A stretch of 64,000 bases of DNA from contig NZ_QHCT01000001.1 of the NCBI RefSeq assembly GCF_003545885.1, positions 682,001 to 746,000 on the forward strand, given 5' to 3'. Below the pieces are notes generated by a model. That model saw only the letters and a program-made list of their open reading frames with translations. It had not been told where the DNA came from and did not search any database. Source of the DNA: Leptospira stimsonii (GTDB lineage Bacteria; Spirochaetota; Leptospiria; Leptospirales; Leptospiraceae). The stretch's first letter is position 1. Every line of letters begins with the position of its first letter. The position numbers were made by a program, and so were the translations under genes. Positions 39,142 through 50,862 of this stretch are shown in pieces.

Positions 39142-40054
39142 GATCCCTAAAAACCGGTCTTTGCCTTTGGTTGAATCGTCTCACTTCAAAGTGTAAATGA
39201 TTACCCGTGGCTCTTCCCGTTTGACCGACCTCTCCGATCTTTTGACCTTTCCGAACTTTTTCACCAGGTTTCACTGAAATCGAACTTAAATGACCGTATA
39301 ACGTTTCATAGCCGAGCCTATGATTCAACACGACTAAATTGCCGTAACCGCCTTTTTTATCGGAGAAAGAAACTTCACCGTCTGCGGATGCAAAAACGGC
39401 CGTTCCTTCCTCGGCGGCCATATCCAGTCCTCCGTGAAAGGTTTCTTTTCTCGTGAACGGATCTTTTCTTTTGCCGAATCGAGAAGAAATAATGCCTTCG
39501 TCGCCCAGCGGACGAAAAAAAGCCATTCCATAGAAAAAAGACCTTTCTTCTTTCGGAAGTCCTTTACCAGGAATGAACCACATTCCTTTGGTTTCGTCGT
39601 AGCTCACAAACTTCTCAGCGAGATTGTATTTTTTGGAAAGTTTTTTCTGAACGGAAGGCGAGTTATCTTTTTCGTCCGAATCATAAATTCCGCGCATGTT
39701 CGGAATCATGAGTTCCATTCCAGGATAAATATCATAAGGGGAAGAAAGGCTATTTACGGAAGAAAGGGTATCGATGTCCATTCCCGTTCTTGCCATGATC
39801 TTGAAGAAATTGTCTTCTTTCTTCACTACGTATCGATAGAATTCAAGAGAGGTCAGTTCCGATCTCTCTAAATTGGAGACTGAAATTCGAAGGTTGTTCT
39901 TTACGTCTTCCCGGAGGCGTTTGATGGATTGGTTGTTATAATCGAGATTTCGAAGAAGTTCCGATTTCTGACGGGAGTGGATTGGATTCTCGAAAAAAAT
40001 AACCGCGAGGATCACGGTAATCATTCCGATTGGATACCAGAGAGATCGTATCAT
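39134..40054 (-). CDS. LysM/M23-family cell-wall metallopeptidase
   Basis: A 306-residue protein from ATG 40054. A membrane helix (~8-23) is followed by a coiled region, a LysM-like segment (about 75-120, ending YPGMELMIPN) and an M23 domain. Zinc ligands are H in HGGLDMAA and the HLH of NHLHFEV, with a YGHL motif between. Such proteins cut peptidoglycan cross-links or act as division/LPS-assembly activators. The longer frame from TTG 40144 would overlap the divergent gene, so the ATG is preferred; neither start has a strong ribosome binding site. Confidence 0.85.
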   Translation of the reverse strand: MIRSLWYPIGMITVILAVIFFENPIHSRQKSELLRNLDYNNQSIKRLREDVKNNLRISVSNLERSELTSLEFYRYVVKKEDNFFKIMARTGMDIDTLSSVNSLSSPYDIYPGMELMIPNMRGIYDSDEKDNSPSVQKKLSKKYNLAEKFVSYDETKGMWFIPGKGLPKEERSFFYGMAFFRPLGDEGIISSRFGKRKDPFTRKETFHGGLDMAAEEGTAVFASADGEVSFSDKKGGYGNLVVLNHRLGYETLYGHLSSISVKPGEKVRKGQKIGEVGQTGRATGNHLHFEVRRFNQRQRPVFRDHA

Positions 40055-40078
40055 GGTCTTATACAAGTAGAATCGGCT

Positions 40079-40109
<31 letters not shown>

Positions 40110-40116
40110 GACAGAA

Positions 40117-41028
40117 ATGCTTGTAACCGAGACTCCCGATCCAATGGAATCCTTAGAAACTACCGGTAACCCGAAAAACAAACCGTTTGAACCGGTATTT
40201 ATTGCATTTCAGCAACTTCTCGTTTTGATTCTCGGAACCTATGTTCTTCTTCCGTTAATCGCCACCTCGGTCGTAATTACGGTCTTGATTTCCAAAGAAC
40301 TACCGAGCGACTTTCCTTATTTGGACAAAGAGACTCAGACGGAAATTTATAAGGAAACAACGGAAAAATTTCAAAAGGAAATTCAAACCGATACGAAGCA
40401 GATCTATCAACGTTATATCGAGGTTATGGTTAAGGAAAAACCTTGGTTACTGATCGTTGATCGATTGATTTGGGCTCTTTGTTTTATTCTTCCGGCTTAC
40501 TTCATACTTGGGCGTTTTTTCAAAGCAGAGTATTCCAATTTGAGCGATCCATTTACTCTAAAGACGATGTTTACGGGTGCCGGGCTGGGAGCCTTGGTCT
40601 TTTTGTTCGTAATCGTCTTCGGATTTTTTCTCACCAAAATTTTTGGGAAACAAACACCGAATGAATTTCAAGAAATTCTTTTTAGAGAGATGAAAGGGAA
40701 TCGTTCCCTGTTACTCTGGGCTTTGTACAGCGTAGGATTGATCACAGGAATCGTCGAAGAAGTATTCTTTAGAGGCTTTTGCCTCAAACAGTTTCAAGCG
40801 AAGGGTTTGGAGATGCCAGGTCTGTTGTTCACCTCGGTGGTTTTCGGACTCGTACATTATAGCGGCCAATCATCTGTGAGTGTTCCGATCTTATTGAGTT
40901 TTGTGGGAATGTTCTTCGGGCTTTTCTATCTAAGAACCGGCAACATTTGGTATTCGATCTCCGCACATGTTAGTTATAATTCCATCATGCTTTTGATCGC
41001 GTTTATCAAAGGAGGAGATATTCAGTGA
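40117..41028 (+). CDS. CPBP-family intramembrane protease
   Basis: A 303-residue protein with about seven helices and a ~55-residue soluble loop after the first. The catalytic motifs are complete: E214-E215-xxx-R219 (EEVFFRG), H247 in FGLVHY and H284 in ISAHVSYN. CPBP proteases cleave within the membrane; the substrate is unknown. The downstream gene begins within its stop codon (GTGA), which points to a functional link with that exported protein. ATG 40117 is used; ATG 40144 is a possible alternative. Confidence 0.85.
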   Translation: MLVTETPDPMESLETTGNPKNKPFEPVFIAFQQLLVLILGTYVLLPLIATSVVITVLISKELPSDFPYLDKETQTEIYKETTEKFQKEIQTDTKQIYQRYIEVMVKEKPWLLIVDRLIWALCFILPAYFILGRFFKAEYSNLSDPFTLKTMFTGAGLGALVFLFVIVFGFFLTKIFGKQTPNEFQEILFREMKGNRSLLLWALYSVGLITGIVEEVFFRGFCLKQFQAKGLEMPGLLFTSVVFGLVHYSGQSSVSVPILLSFVGMFFGLFYLRTGNIWYSISAHVSYNSIMLLIAFIKGGDIQ

Positions 41029-41798
41029 AACGTTTTTATATCGTTTCGATTCTATTCTTTTTGGTAACCGCATCTTCGTTTGCGTCAGAAGTAATCGAGA
41101 TCGAAGGAAAAATCGAAGATAATAACATGAAAGTTTTTTCGGCATTGAATAAGTTTGCCGAAGGTTCCGTAAAACTCAGCAAAAAGACAAAAGGTTTTAA
41201 ATATCATTATACGAATCCTTGGTACTCAAGATATTCGTTTAACATTTATTTGGGAGAATTCGCGAAACGGGATAATGTGAGCATTATGCGAATTGAAGCT
41301 CCAAAAGCGGGAATGGAAAAAGCATTTCGGAATTATTTTCAGGAAGAATTGCAAAGAAAGGACGCCAATGGAATCGGAACGGTAACCGGGAATACCGCGC
41401 AAGTTGAAGAACGTTTCGAAAAGTTGGAAAAGAAATCCCACCTTGTTTCCCAAGGTTTAAACTTAATTTCGCCCGCTTTTTCCGTAATGTACAACGCCCG
41501 CAAGTCCCCGGTTTACACTTCTGCGGATGCGTTTTCCAGATCTTCCTTTTATCTACTTACGGACTTACTCATAGGCGGACTCGCTTATTATTTCGTGATG
41601 AGTAATAACGATAAGAAAAGTACTGTAGACAACCTTTTGAATAAACACGGGCCGAGCGGAAATATTTTCGACGCAAAATACAGCGGAATTTTCATCGCGG
41701 CGATTGCAATTCCGCGGTTGTATCGTGCAACGGGCGCATTAGAGGATACTACGACTCACAATCGTTTGTTCGAGTTGTCTTACTCTTTTAAATTCTGA
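41025..41798 (+). CDS. exported hypothetical protein coupled to a CPBP protease
   Basis: A 257-residue protein with a clear signal peptide (residues 1-21, cut after SFA). A basic region around residues 50-75 and a possible membrane helix at ~178-193 (LLIGGLAYYFVM) are visible. I do not recognise a family. The start is GTG 41025, with GGAGGAG about 8 nt upstream, overlapping the CPBP stop by 4 nt. The C-terminal segment ends in alternating residues with terminal Phe (FELSYSFKF), as seen in outer-membrane beta-barrel strands, but the protein is small and this is only a hint. Confidence 0.75.
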   Translation: MKRFYIVSILFFLVTASSFASEVIEIEGKIEDNNMKVFSALNKFAEGSVKLSKKTKGFKYHYTNPWYSRYSFNIYLGEFAKRDNVSIMRIEAPKAGMEKAFRNYFQEELQRKDANGIGTVTGNTAQVEERFEKLEKKSHLVSQGLNLISPAFSVMYNARKSPVYTSADAFSRSSFYLLTDLLIGGLAYYFVMSNNDKKSTVDNLLNKHGPSGNIFDAKYSGIFIAAIAIPRLYRATGALEDTTTHNRLFELSYSFKF

Positions 41799-41864
41799 AG
41801 TTAGAGAATTTCTTTTTCAACCGATCGGTTTTCTTTAAAGGACCGATTTTGTTCGGCAACGAAG

Positions 41865-43739
41865 ATGAAAGAAGCAAAACAACCTTTATTTAGAATCAGC
41901 GGACGGAGATCATTATACTTCTATTGTATTCTAACCGGAATCGTATCGGGACTAGGAGCCTATCTTTTTTCAAGAATCCTTGCAGTATCCGAATATTTGT
42001 TTTTAGATCGTGCCGCCGGCTTAGCTCTTCCACATGCTTCCGGAGAATTTCTCATCGAATCTCAGGACACAGTAAACTGGGGAATTCCTTTTACAGACGA
42101 ATATCGACCCTGGCTGGTTTTTTTATTACCCATAGTTGGCGGTCTTTTGACGGGTTGGATTGTGAATCGTTTTTCTCCGGAGTCCGGAGGAACCGGTTCC
42201 GATGCGATGATCGATTCTTTTCACAATCAGGAAGGAAAGATGAATCCCGTAGTGTCGCTTATCAAATCGGTTGCAACCGTCTTTACGCTTGCGAGCGGTG
42301 GAAGTGGCGGGAAGGAAGGTCCTATCTCTCAGATCGGAGCCGGTTTTGGATCGTTGCTGGCGACTCTTCTCAAGGCAGGGGCAAGAGCGAGACGCACTTT
42401 GTTGCTCGCGGGAACAGCGGGTGGGTTAGGTGCAATTTTCCACGCTCCGTTAGGCGGAGCCTTGACATCCGTAGAGATGATCTACAGAGAAGACATTGAA
42501 AGCGATTCTTTGATTCCTTGTATTATTTCTTCGGTTTCAGCCTATCTCGTTTATTCGAGTCTAAACGGTTTTAGAACCGTCTACCGAGTCGCTGACAACG
42601 AATTCTTTCGATATACGGATCTCATATTTTATCTAGGACTGGGCGTTCTCTGCTTTTTATGCGGCGATATTTTTATAAGAATTTTCAGAAAAGTGCAAAC
42701 GATTTCAGGAAGGCTTAAAATATCGCCTATCATTAAACCTGCGTTAGGCGGTTTGTTTGTGGGAACCGTCGGACTCTTTTTGCCGGAAACGATCGGAACC
42801 GGAGCAGGAATATTGCAAGTCGCCTTAGATGGAAAGGATCCGATCGGAACACAAGGATTGTTTTCTTCAGTCTATCAAGGAACCGGACTTTGGCTCGTAG
42901 TATTATTTTTTATATTAGCGGGAATGAAAATTCTCACTACTTCCTTTACGATCGGAACCGGAGGTTCCGCGGGCATGTTCGGACCATCGCTGTTTATAGG
43001 CGGAATGTTGGGGGGAGGAGTTGGAACGATTGCGAAAATTCTAATGTATCCTGATCTTTCAGTAACTTCTTTTATTCTAGTGGGAATGGGAGCATTCTAT
43101 GCAGGAGTCGCGAGTGCGCCGATCGCAGGAATGATTATGATTTGCGAAATGATCGGAAGTTATACGTTGCTTCCTCCTTTGATGGTAGTATCGATCTTGA
43201 CTTTCGTTTTAAGTCATAAGTTAAGCTTATACAAAGCGCAGAAGGAAACTCGATTTCAATCTCCGGCTCATTTTTGGGATATGAATCGCGATTTCTTGGA
43301 AGAGATTCAAGTAAAGACTTGGAAGAATCGTCTGAGAACGATCGCCGTTGCCAGAGATCATTCTCTTCTTTCGGAGCTTGAAGAAGAAGCCTTAAAAATT
43401 CAAGCGAGCGATTACATCGTTTTAGATAAGGAAGATCGATATTTAGGAATTCTTTCCCTTCGGAAAGTAAGGCATACTCTGGAATCAAGAAATGTTGCCG
43501 GCAATTTGATTACGGTTGGAGATGTTACCGATACTTCTGCGCCTTTCGGAAAACCCGAGGATTCTTTGGCGAGTTTGCTTAGGCTTTTGATAGACCATGA
43601 CTTGGATAAAATTGCTATTTTAGATCGGGAAAAATTTATGGGATACTTACGATTTGCGGATCTTATGAAAATCTATTTCGAAAATACGTTCCCTAAAAGT
43701 GGAAAATCTTTGAATTCTTCAGTAGAAAAGGGAACATAA
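41865..43739 (+). CDS. ClC-family chloride transport protein with C-terminal CBS domains
   Basis: A 624-residue protein. The membrane domain (~20-450) has GTGSDAM in place of the usual GSGIP, the filter motif GKEGP with gating Glu151, and the GSAGMFGPSL motif. Two CBS domains (~500-610) follow. At the position of the E. coli proton glutamate (E203 in IIEEMRP) this protein has SVEMIYR, that is Met after the conserved Glu, as in chloride channels rather than H+/Cl- exchangers. CBS domains suggest nucleotide regulation. It stands alone, 66 nt after the previous gene. Confidence 0.92.
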   Translation: MKEAKQPLFRISGRRSLYFYCILTGIVSGLGAYLFSRILAVSEYLFLDRAAGLALPHASGEFLIESQDTVNWGIPFTDEYRPWLVFLLPIVGGLLTGWIVNRFSPESGGTGSDAMIDSFHNQEGKMNPVVSLIKSVATVFTLASGGSGGKEGPISQIGAGFGSLLATLLKAGARARRTLLLAGTAGGLGAIFHAPLGGALTSVEMIYREDIESDSLIPCIISSVSAYLVYSSLNGFRTVYRVADNEFFRYTDLIFYLGLGVLCFLCGDIFIRIFRKVQTISGRLKISPIIKPALGGLFVGTVGLFLPETIGTGAGILQVALDGKDPIGTQGLFSSVYQGTGLWLVVLFFILAGMKILTTSFTIGTGGSAGMFGPSLFIGGMLGGGVGTIAKILMYPDLSVTSFILVGMGAFYAGVASAPIAGMIMICEMIGSYTLLPPLMVVSILTFVLSHKLSLYKAQKETRFQSPAHFWDMNRDFLEEIQVKTWKNRLRTIAVARDHSLLSELEEEALKIQASDYIVLDKEDRYLGILSLRKVRHTLESRNVAGNLITVGDVTDTSAPFGKPEDSLASLLRLLIDHDLDKIAILDREKFMGYLRFADLMKIYFENTFPKSGKSLNSSVEKGT

Positions 43740-43921
43740 ATTGAATATTGTAACGTACGCTCTAATTTTTTAGATATTTTTCTCGACTTTTTCGCCCTTC
43801 CTTTATAAAATAATCCGAACTTTTTAAATATAACTGATATTTAATAATAATATCAGCAGATCGTAGAAGATAGACGGTATCTTTCCTGTAGGCGCTTGGA
43901 TAGGAAAGAGGGTAGGCGAAA

Positions 43922-45445
43922 TTGAAAATTTTTAAGTTAAAAAGAACGATAGGGATAACTGTACTTTTGGGTCTCGGCTTTCACGAGAAGTCCTACGCCG
44001 GAAGTTACGGCGATATTTACGGTGCGCATCCGGGTGCTGCCGGAATGGGTAGCGCAGTTACTGCCATTGTGAATAACTCGTCAGCGGTGTTTTACAATCC
44101 GGCTGGTTTGGGAAGGCTTTCGGAAGGAGATTTGATTCTTGCCGCGATCGAAAAAGAGGCTCGAGCAAATAATCCGGAAAATCCGAATCCGGAAAATAAA
44201 GATGCTCCTCCAGCGATTCCGCCTAACGTAGACCCGAACGATCCTGCAAGTCAGCAACCAGCGGTTGTGGGTCCCTGGTACAAACGATTCTGGGCCGATA
44301 CAAAAGAAGGTTTTACAAAAGACGTTTTCAAATACAAACCGGCGAATCGTCCGGAAAGAAGTGTACACGAAGTGACCTTTCAGTATATGTACGCGAATCC
44401 TACTTCCCATACGACGGCGCCTAGAAATCAAAATTTAAATAAGATCCGAGATAGTTTTGTCGGTTTGGGTCTTACTCTTAATTTAAACGACATGTTCGAT
44501 ATGAGCCGTGGTTTTCGTTTCGGAATCAATGCGATCGTACCTGGAAGCGGAAATCTTCTTACACTCAACGATCAAAATCCGACCGTTCCACGTTATCTGC
44601 AACAGGGTGTAAGCAACGAGAGACCTACGATCATGGGTGGATTAGGGCTTGAAATTTGGAAAGATCGTCTCTTTGCGGGAGTCGGCTTTACGGCACTTGC
44701 CGGTGGAACCGGGAGTATTCTCATGAAAGACGTTCCAATTTCGCCCGATCCCGTTTCTGCAAACTCACAAGTGATCTTAACCGTAAAACCCTTGATCAAT
44801 CCCACCTACGGTTTGCAATTTTCCTATGGCAAATTCAGCCTGGGCGCTTCCTATAAAAGGGAAACGGTGATGCAAGTAGACCCGGTCCCCGCAAGAGCAC
44901 AAACAACTCTTCTTGGAATTCAGTTGGATTTTGACCTTGCTATTTTGGATGGATTTAATCCGAGAGTTTTCTCATACGGATTCGGATTTCGACCTAACGA
45001 TCGTTTGGTGCTTAGTTTCGATGTGAATCGGGAAATCTGGAGCCAATTTAAATTGTCGAGAATCAAAGAGAAATACTCGGAGCCTTTATATCTTCACGAC
45101 ACTACGAATTTTCGGATCGGTGCGGAATATGCGCTTTTCAAATTCTTAAAAACGAGGCTCGGTTTTGCGACAAGACCGACTCCTTTGCCTTCCATGCCAG
45201 GCGCAAATAACTGGATGGATTCTGATCGGAATATTTATAGTTTAGGATTTTCTTATGTATTTAGTCCAACTACCTTCAAGTTTATGAATCGTCTCAGAAA
45301 ACCTTTGATCTTCGACGTCGTAATCGAGAATCATCAGTTAAAAGCCAATGAGGTTAATAAATACACTCCAACGGAAAGAAATCCGAATTATTCTTACGGC
45401 GGATATATCTGGACCGTCGGCGTCTCGATGACGATCTTCTTCTAA
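43922..45445 (+). CDS. outer-membrane protein of the OmpP1/FadL/TodX family
   Basis: A 507-residue protein. A signal peptide ends near residue 26 (KSYAG). The classic N-terminal hatch follows: GAAGMGSAVTAIVNNSSAVFYNPAGLG. The rest alternates as in a 14-strand barrel and ends in a terminal Phe (MTIFF). Such porins move long-chain fatty acids or other hydrophobic compounds across the outer membrane. A Pro/Asn-rich insertion (~80-110: NPENPNPENKDAPPAIPP) is unusual and may be an exposed loop. It starts with TTG 43922 behind GAGGG. The nearby membrane lipid oxygenase would fit a lipid-handling context, which is inference. Confidence 0.88.
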   Translation: MKIFKLKRTIGITVLLGLGFHEKSYAGSYGDIYGAHPGAAGMGSAVTAIVNNSSAVFYNPAGLGRLSEGDLILAAIEKEARANNPENPNPENKDAPPAIPPNVDPNDPASQQPAVVGPWYKRFWADTKEGFTKDVFKYKPANRPERSVHEVTFQYMYANPTSHTTAPRNQNLNKIRDSFVGLGLTLNLNDMFDMSRGFRFGINAIVPGSGNLLTLNDQNPTVPRYLQQGVSNERPTIMGGLGLEIWKDRLFAGVGFTALAGGTGSILMKDVPISPDPVSANSQVILTVKPLINPTYGLQFSYGKFSLGASYKRETVMQVDPVPARAQTTLLGIQLDFDLAILDGFNPRVFSYGFGFRPNDRLVLSFDVNREIWSQFKLSRIKEKYSEPLYLHDTTNFRIGAEYALFKFLKTRLGFATRPTPLPSMPGANNWMDSDRNIYSLGFSYVFSPTTFKFMNRLRKPLIFDVVIENHQLKANEVNKYTPTERNPNYSYGGYIWTVGVSMTIFF

Positions 45446-45659
45446 ACAATACTCAAGTGTCTTCTCATTCTTTAGAGAATGCAAGGTATTTATAACGGAC
45501 GTTATTTAACGGAGCGCTACATATATAGGCTTGGATCGCCTTTTTTCTTGACACGAGCGTTCGCTACAGAGTCAATTTTGGCAAAGGATCCGTTTATCAA
45601 ACGCTAAGTTTCGATTCAATTGGATTCTTCGAAAAGAAGAGAATAGGAAGCGAACCACA

Positions 45660-46961
45660 ATGGAAAAAAATCTCATCGAGCTGATCACTCCCGTTTTTTT
45701 TGTTCTACTCGTCGTAGAACTGATCACCGGATACGCGATCAAAAAACCCGTTTATCGATTCAAGGATTCTGTAAGCAATCTTACTGCGGGAATTTATATG
45801 CAGGTCTTTACGGTTTTTGTAACCGTAGCGTTGCTTTCCTTTTACGCGTGGGTATATCAGAATTTCGGAATTTTTAGAATTTCAGAATCTTCCGTTTTTG
45901 GTTGGATCGCCTGCTACGTGTTAGCCGACCTTTGCTACTATTGGTATCATCGTCTCGGGCATGAAATCAATATATTCTGGGCATCTCACGTGGCCCATCA
46001 TCAAAGCGAAGACTATAATTATACCGTCGCTTTGAGACAGGGAATGTTCCAAAATCTTTTCTCCCTGCCTTTTTATCTTCCTTTGGCGATTATCGGCTTT
46101 TCGCCTATGATGTTCGTCATCTGTATTCAAGTTAATTTCGCTTATCAATTTTGGATTCATACACGATTGATCGGGAAATTAGGGATGTTTGAGTATATTT
46201 TCAATACCCCGTCCCAACACCGCGTTCACCACGCGAGAAACCCAAAATATATCGATAAAAATTATGCCGGGACTTTTTGTATCTGGGATAGAATGTTTGG
46301 GACTTTTATCGAGGAAGAGGACGAACCGATATATGGGATCGTAAAGCCTCTCCAAACTTGGAGTCCGATCCACGCTCAAATTCATCATTTTGAGGATTTA
46401 GCTAAAATTTCTTGGAAAACAAAGAGTTGGAAAGATAAGATCTTGATTTGGTTCAAACCTCCCGGATGGATGCCCGCGGATATCGGTAAATTTATTTCCC
46501 CTCCCGAAATCGACAAAAAGACTTATAAAAAATTTAATACCGAAATTCCGGCCACGTTAATGACTTACTCCGCGGTTCAATTCGCGTTTGGGATCGGTGC
46601 GTCCATGATTTACATAGAATTCAAAAAGGAACTTCCACTTTTTGAGATGTTGGTTCTCGGTTTTTATGTCCTCTGGACTTTTTGGAATATCAGCGCCATC
46701 TTCGAAACCAAAACCAGCGGTTTAATTTCCGAAATCGTGAGAATGGGATCTATCGTTGCAATTTCTTTCCTATTTCCGATGGATTTTACCGGCGTTGAAA
46801 AACTAAGAATGGTCCTAAGTCAGGAATGGATCTTGGCTTTACCGAGAATTCTTCAGATTGGATCGATCGTTTCTCTCACGGTATTGGGAAGTTTTTTAAT
46901 CAGCCAGAAACGATTCTTCAGCGTGGAAGGTCAAAAGCCTCAACCACAAAATACATTCTGA
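45660..46961 (+). CDS. fatty-acid hydroxylase/sterol-desaturase family membrane oxygenase, AGMO-like
   Basis: A 433-residue membrane enzyme with a di-iron His cluster: H97-x3-H101 (HRLGH), H110-x2-H113-H114 (HVAHH) and H187-x2-H190-H191 (HRVHH). It has several helices N-terminally and three to four extra ones C-terminally (about 300-425). Length and the C-terminal helices match alkylglycerol monooxygenase (TMEM195)-like proteins better than short sterol desaturases. A role in ether-lipid or fatty-acid oxidation is likely, but the substrate is unproven. GGAAG precedes the ATG. Confidence 0.87.
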   Translation: MEKNLIELITPVFFVLLVVELITGYAIKKPVYRFKDSVSNLTAGIYMQVFTVFVTVALLSFYAWVYQNFGIFRISESSVFGWIACYVLADLCYYWYHRLGHEINIFWASHVAHHQSEDYNYTVALRQGMFQNLFSLPFYLPLAIIGFSPMMFVICIQVNFAYQFWIHTRLIGKLGMFEYIFNTPSQHRVHHARNPKYIDKNYAGTFCIWDRMFGTFIEEEDEPIYGIVKPLQTWSPIHAQIHHFEDLAKISWKTKSWKDKILIWFKPPGWMPADIGKFISPPEIDKKTYKKFNTEIPATLMTYSAVQFAFGIGASMIYIEFKKELPLFEMLVLGFYVLWTFWNISAIFETKTSGLISEIVRMGSIVAISFLFPMDFTGVEKLRMVLSQEWILALPRILQIGSIVSLTVLGSFLISQKRFFSVEGQKPQPQNTF

Positions 46962-47060
46962 ACCTCGAGTTCTGAAACCATAGGGAAAACGGTTGACCCA
47001 AGCCGATGACCAGAGTTTCTTTTCGTGGAGAAGAAACTCTGGTTTCCTGGAGAAAACCGT

Positions 47061-49166
<2,106 letters not shown>

Positions 49167-49167
49167 G

Positions 49168-50859
49168 ATGAAAAATTTACGGATAATGAAACAATCCTTT
49201 CTGAAAAAAAATCGATTCGGTTCGTATTCTCTGAAATTCGGAATCGTTTTCCTGTTTGGAACCGTTCTCGTAAATTACGCGTTGAACGCGCGCGAGATCG
49301 AGCTAAAAGTTCAAGACGTTACTTTATACGAATCCTCTGCGGGAGTTTTGCGAAGTGGAAAGATTCAACTGGAGCCGGGTGTGAACGAACTGTTGATTCG
49401 AAATCTTCCGGTTCAACTCCAAGACGAATCTTTAGTCGCTTCCGTTGACGCAGTCGGCGCTTCGGTAGTCGGGTCGAGTACTTGGATCGAAACGGGTGCG
49501 ATCATTCACAATGAGGAAGCGCTGGATCTACAGAAAAAAATCCGAGTTTTGGAAAAGGAAATCGAAGTTTATGAAAGTAAGGATTCCAATTTAAAAAATC
49601 TCAAAAAAATTCTTACCGATACAAGATTGAAAATCGCGGAAATGGTTTCGAAAAATCTTTTCTATAAAAAGAACGAGGCCGATTCTAAAAGATGGTTTTT
49701 GTCGCTTAACAATAATAGACAAGCGATTCAAAACGCGCTGAATTCGAACCTGGAAATAAATCGTTCAGTAAAAGATCTGCGCAAAAAACTTTCCGATTTG
49801 AGAGATAAGTTGAACGTGATTCTTTCCCTTTCTGAAAAGGCATCGCGAATCACAAAGGTGCTTGTTAGCTTTAACGGGTCAGAAAAAAAAGAAGCCAAGT
49901 TGAATCTTACCTATCAGTCGGCTGGAGTTTCCTGGAAGCCGTTCTATTCGGTTCGTATGGAAGGACGGGAAAAAATAGAATTGGAATATTTGGCTGAAAT
50001 CGTTCAGGAAAGCGGGGAAGATTGGAATAATATTAATCTTTTATTATCCACTTCCAGTCCGGACGTAAGTGGAAGAAGGCCTCGACTTTCCAGTCAAAAG
50101 TTATACGATCAAAGAAGACAAACGAATAAAGATAATCTGATCACCCTCCAAACGCAAACCACTGCAGGAGAATCCGGCGCGATGCCGGAAGTCGAAACCC
50201 CCGAGGCGAATACCGATCCGACAACGGGTAACAGTGAAGAATCCGGAAGCGGTTTCTTATTTCGATATTCGAAACCAGTAACGCTTCTTTCTCGAAAGGA
50301 ATCGAAGAAGTTGTCTCTGGCTTCGTTTACGACCGATGCGGCTTTTAGCGCTCTTTATGTTCCTGCATTGAAACGTTATCCGCTCATTCGTGGTAGTTTT
50401 AAGAATCTATCCGGTTTTCCGATTCTTCCCGGCGAGGCCGCGGTGTTTCGTCAGGCGGGAATGGTTGGAACTTCAAGTTTCGGTTATATTAGCCCGGGTG
50501 AAAAAGCGGAAATTTCTTTCGGATCGGAAAATGAGGTTCGAGCGGTTTATCGGAAAGAATCCAATCAAACGAAAGAAGGACTTTTATCAGGAACCAAAGT
50601 TATAGAAAAATTGATTCGAGTAGAACTTGAAAATTTCGGAAAAGAAACCAGGACGATTTCTTTTCAGGAATCGATTCCCGTCTCGGGAGTGGAAAGCGTT
50701 CAGGTGACGATCGATTCTTCCACAACTCCGAACTATTCCGAACTAAGAAAAGATTCGGGAATTTTAGAATGGAAAATAGACGTTAAACCGAATCAAAAAC
50801 AGGAAATCAAACTGAAATATAAGGTAAGTTTTCCTTCCGAATTCGATCTAAGCCTGTGA
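49168..50859 (+). CDS. exported DUF4139 protein (MuiA-like), second of a tandem pair
   Basis: A 563-residue paralogue of the preceding protein with the same plan: an N-terminal hydrophobic segment (~20-40, ending NARE), a beta domain (VTLYESSAGVLRSGKIQLE), a coiled coil (~115-230) and DUF4139 (YQSAGVSWKPFYSVRMEG). The inserted low-complexity part is shorter. GGGAGG precedes the ATG, and only 1 nt separates it from the upstream stop, so the two are co-translated and may form a hetero-oligomer. It ends 3 nt from the convergent vWA gene. Confidence 0.82.
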   Translation: MKNLRIMKQSFLKKNRFGSYSLKFGIVFLFGTVLVNYALNAREIELKVQDVTLYESSAGVLRSGKIQLEPGVNELLIRNLPVQLQDESLVASVDAVGASVVGSSTWIETGAIIHNEEALDLQKKIRVLEKEIEVYESKDSNLKNLKKILTDTRLKIAEMVSKNLFYKKNEADSKRWFLSLNNNRQAIQNALNSNLEINRSVKDLRKKLSDLRDKLNVILSLSEKASRITKVLVSFNGSEKKEAKLNLTYQSAGVSWKPFYSVRMEGREKIELEYLAEIVQESGEDWNNINLLLSTSSPDVSGRRPRLSSQKLYDQRRQTNKDNLITLQTQTTAGESGAMPEVETPEANTDPTTGNSEESGSGFLFRYSKPVTLLSRKESKKLSLASFTTDAAFSALYVPALKRYPLIRGSFKNLSGFPILPGEAAVFRQAGMVGTSSFGYISPGEKAEISFGSENEVRAVYRKESNQTKEGLLSGTKVIEKLIRVELENFGKETRTISFQESIPVSGVESVQVTIDSSTTPNYSELRKDSGILEWKIDVKPNQKQEIKLKYKVSFPSEFDLSL

Positions 50860-50862
50860 CGT

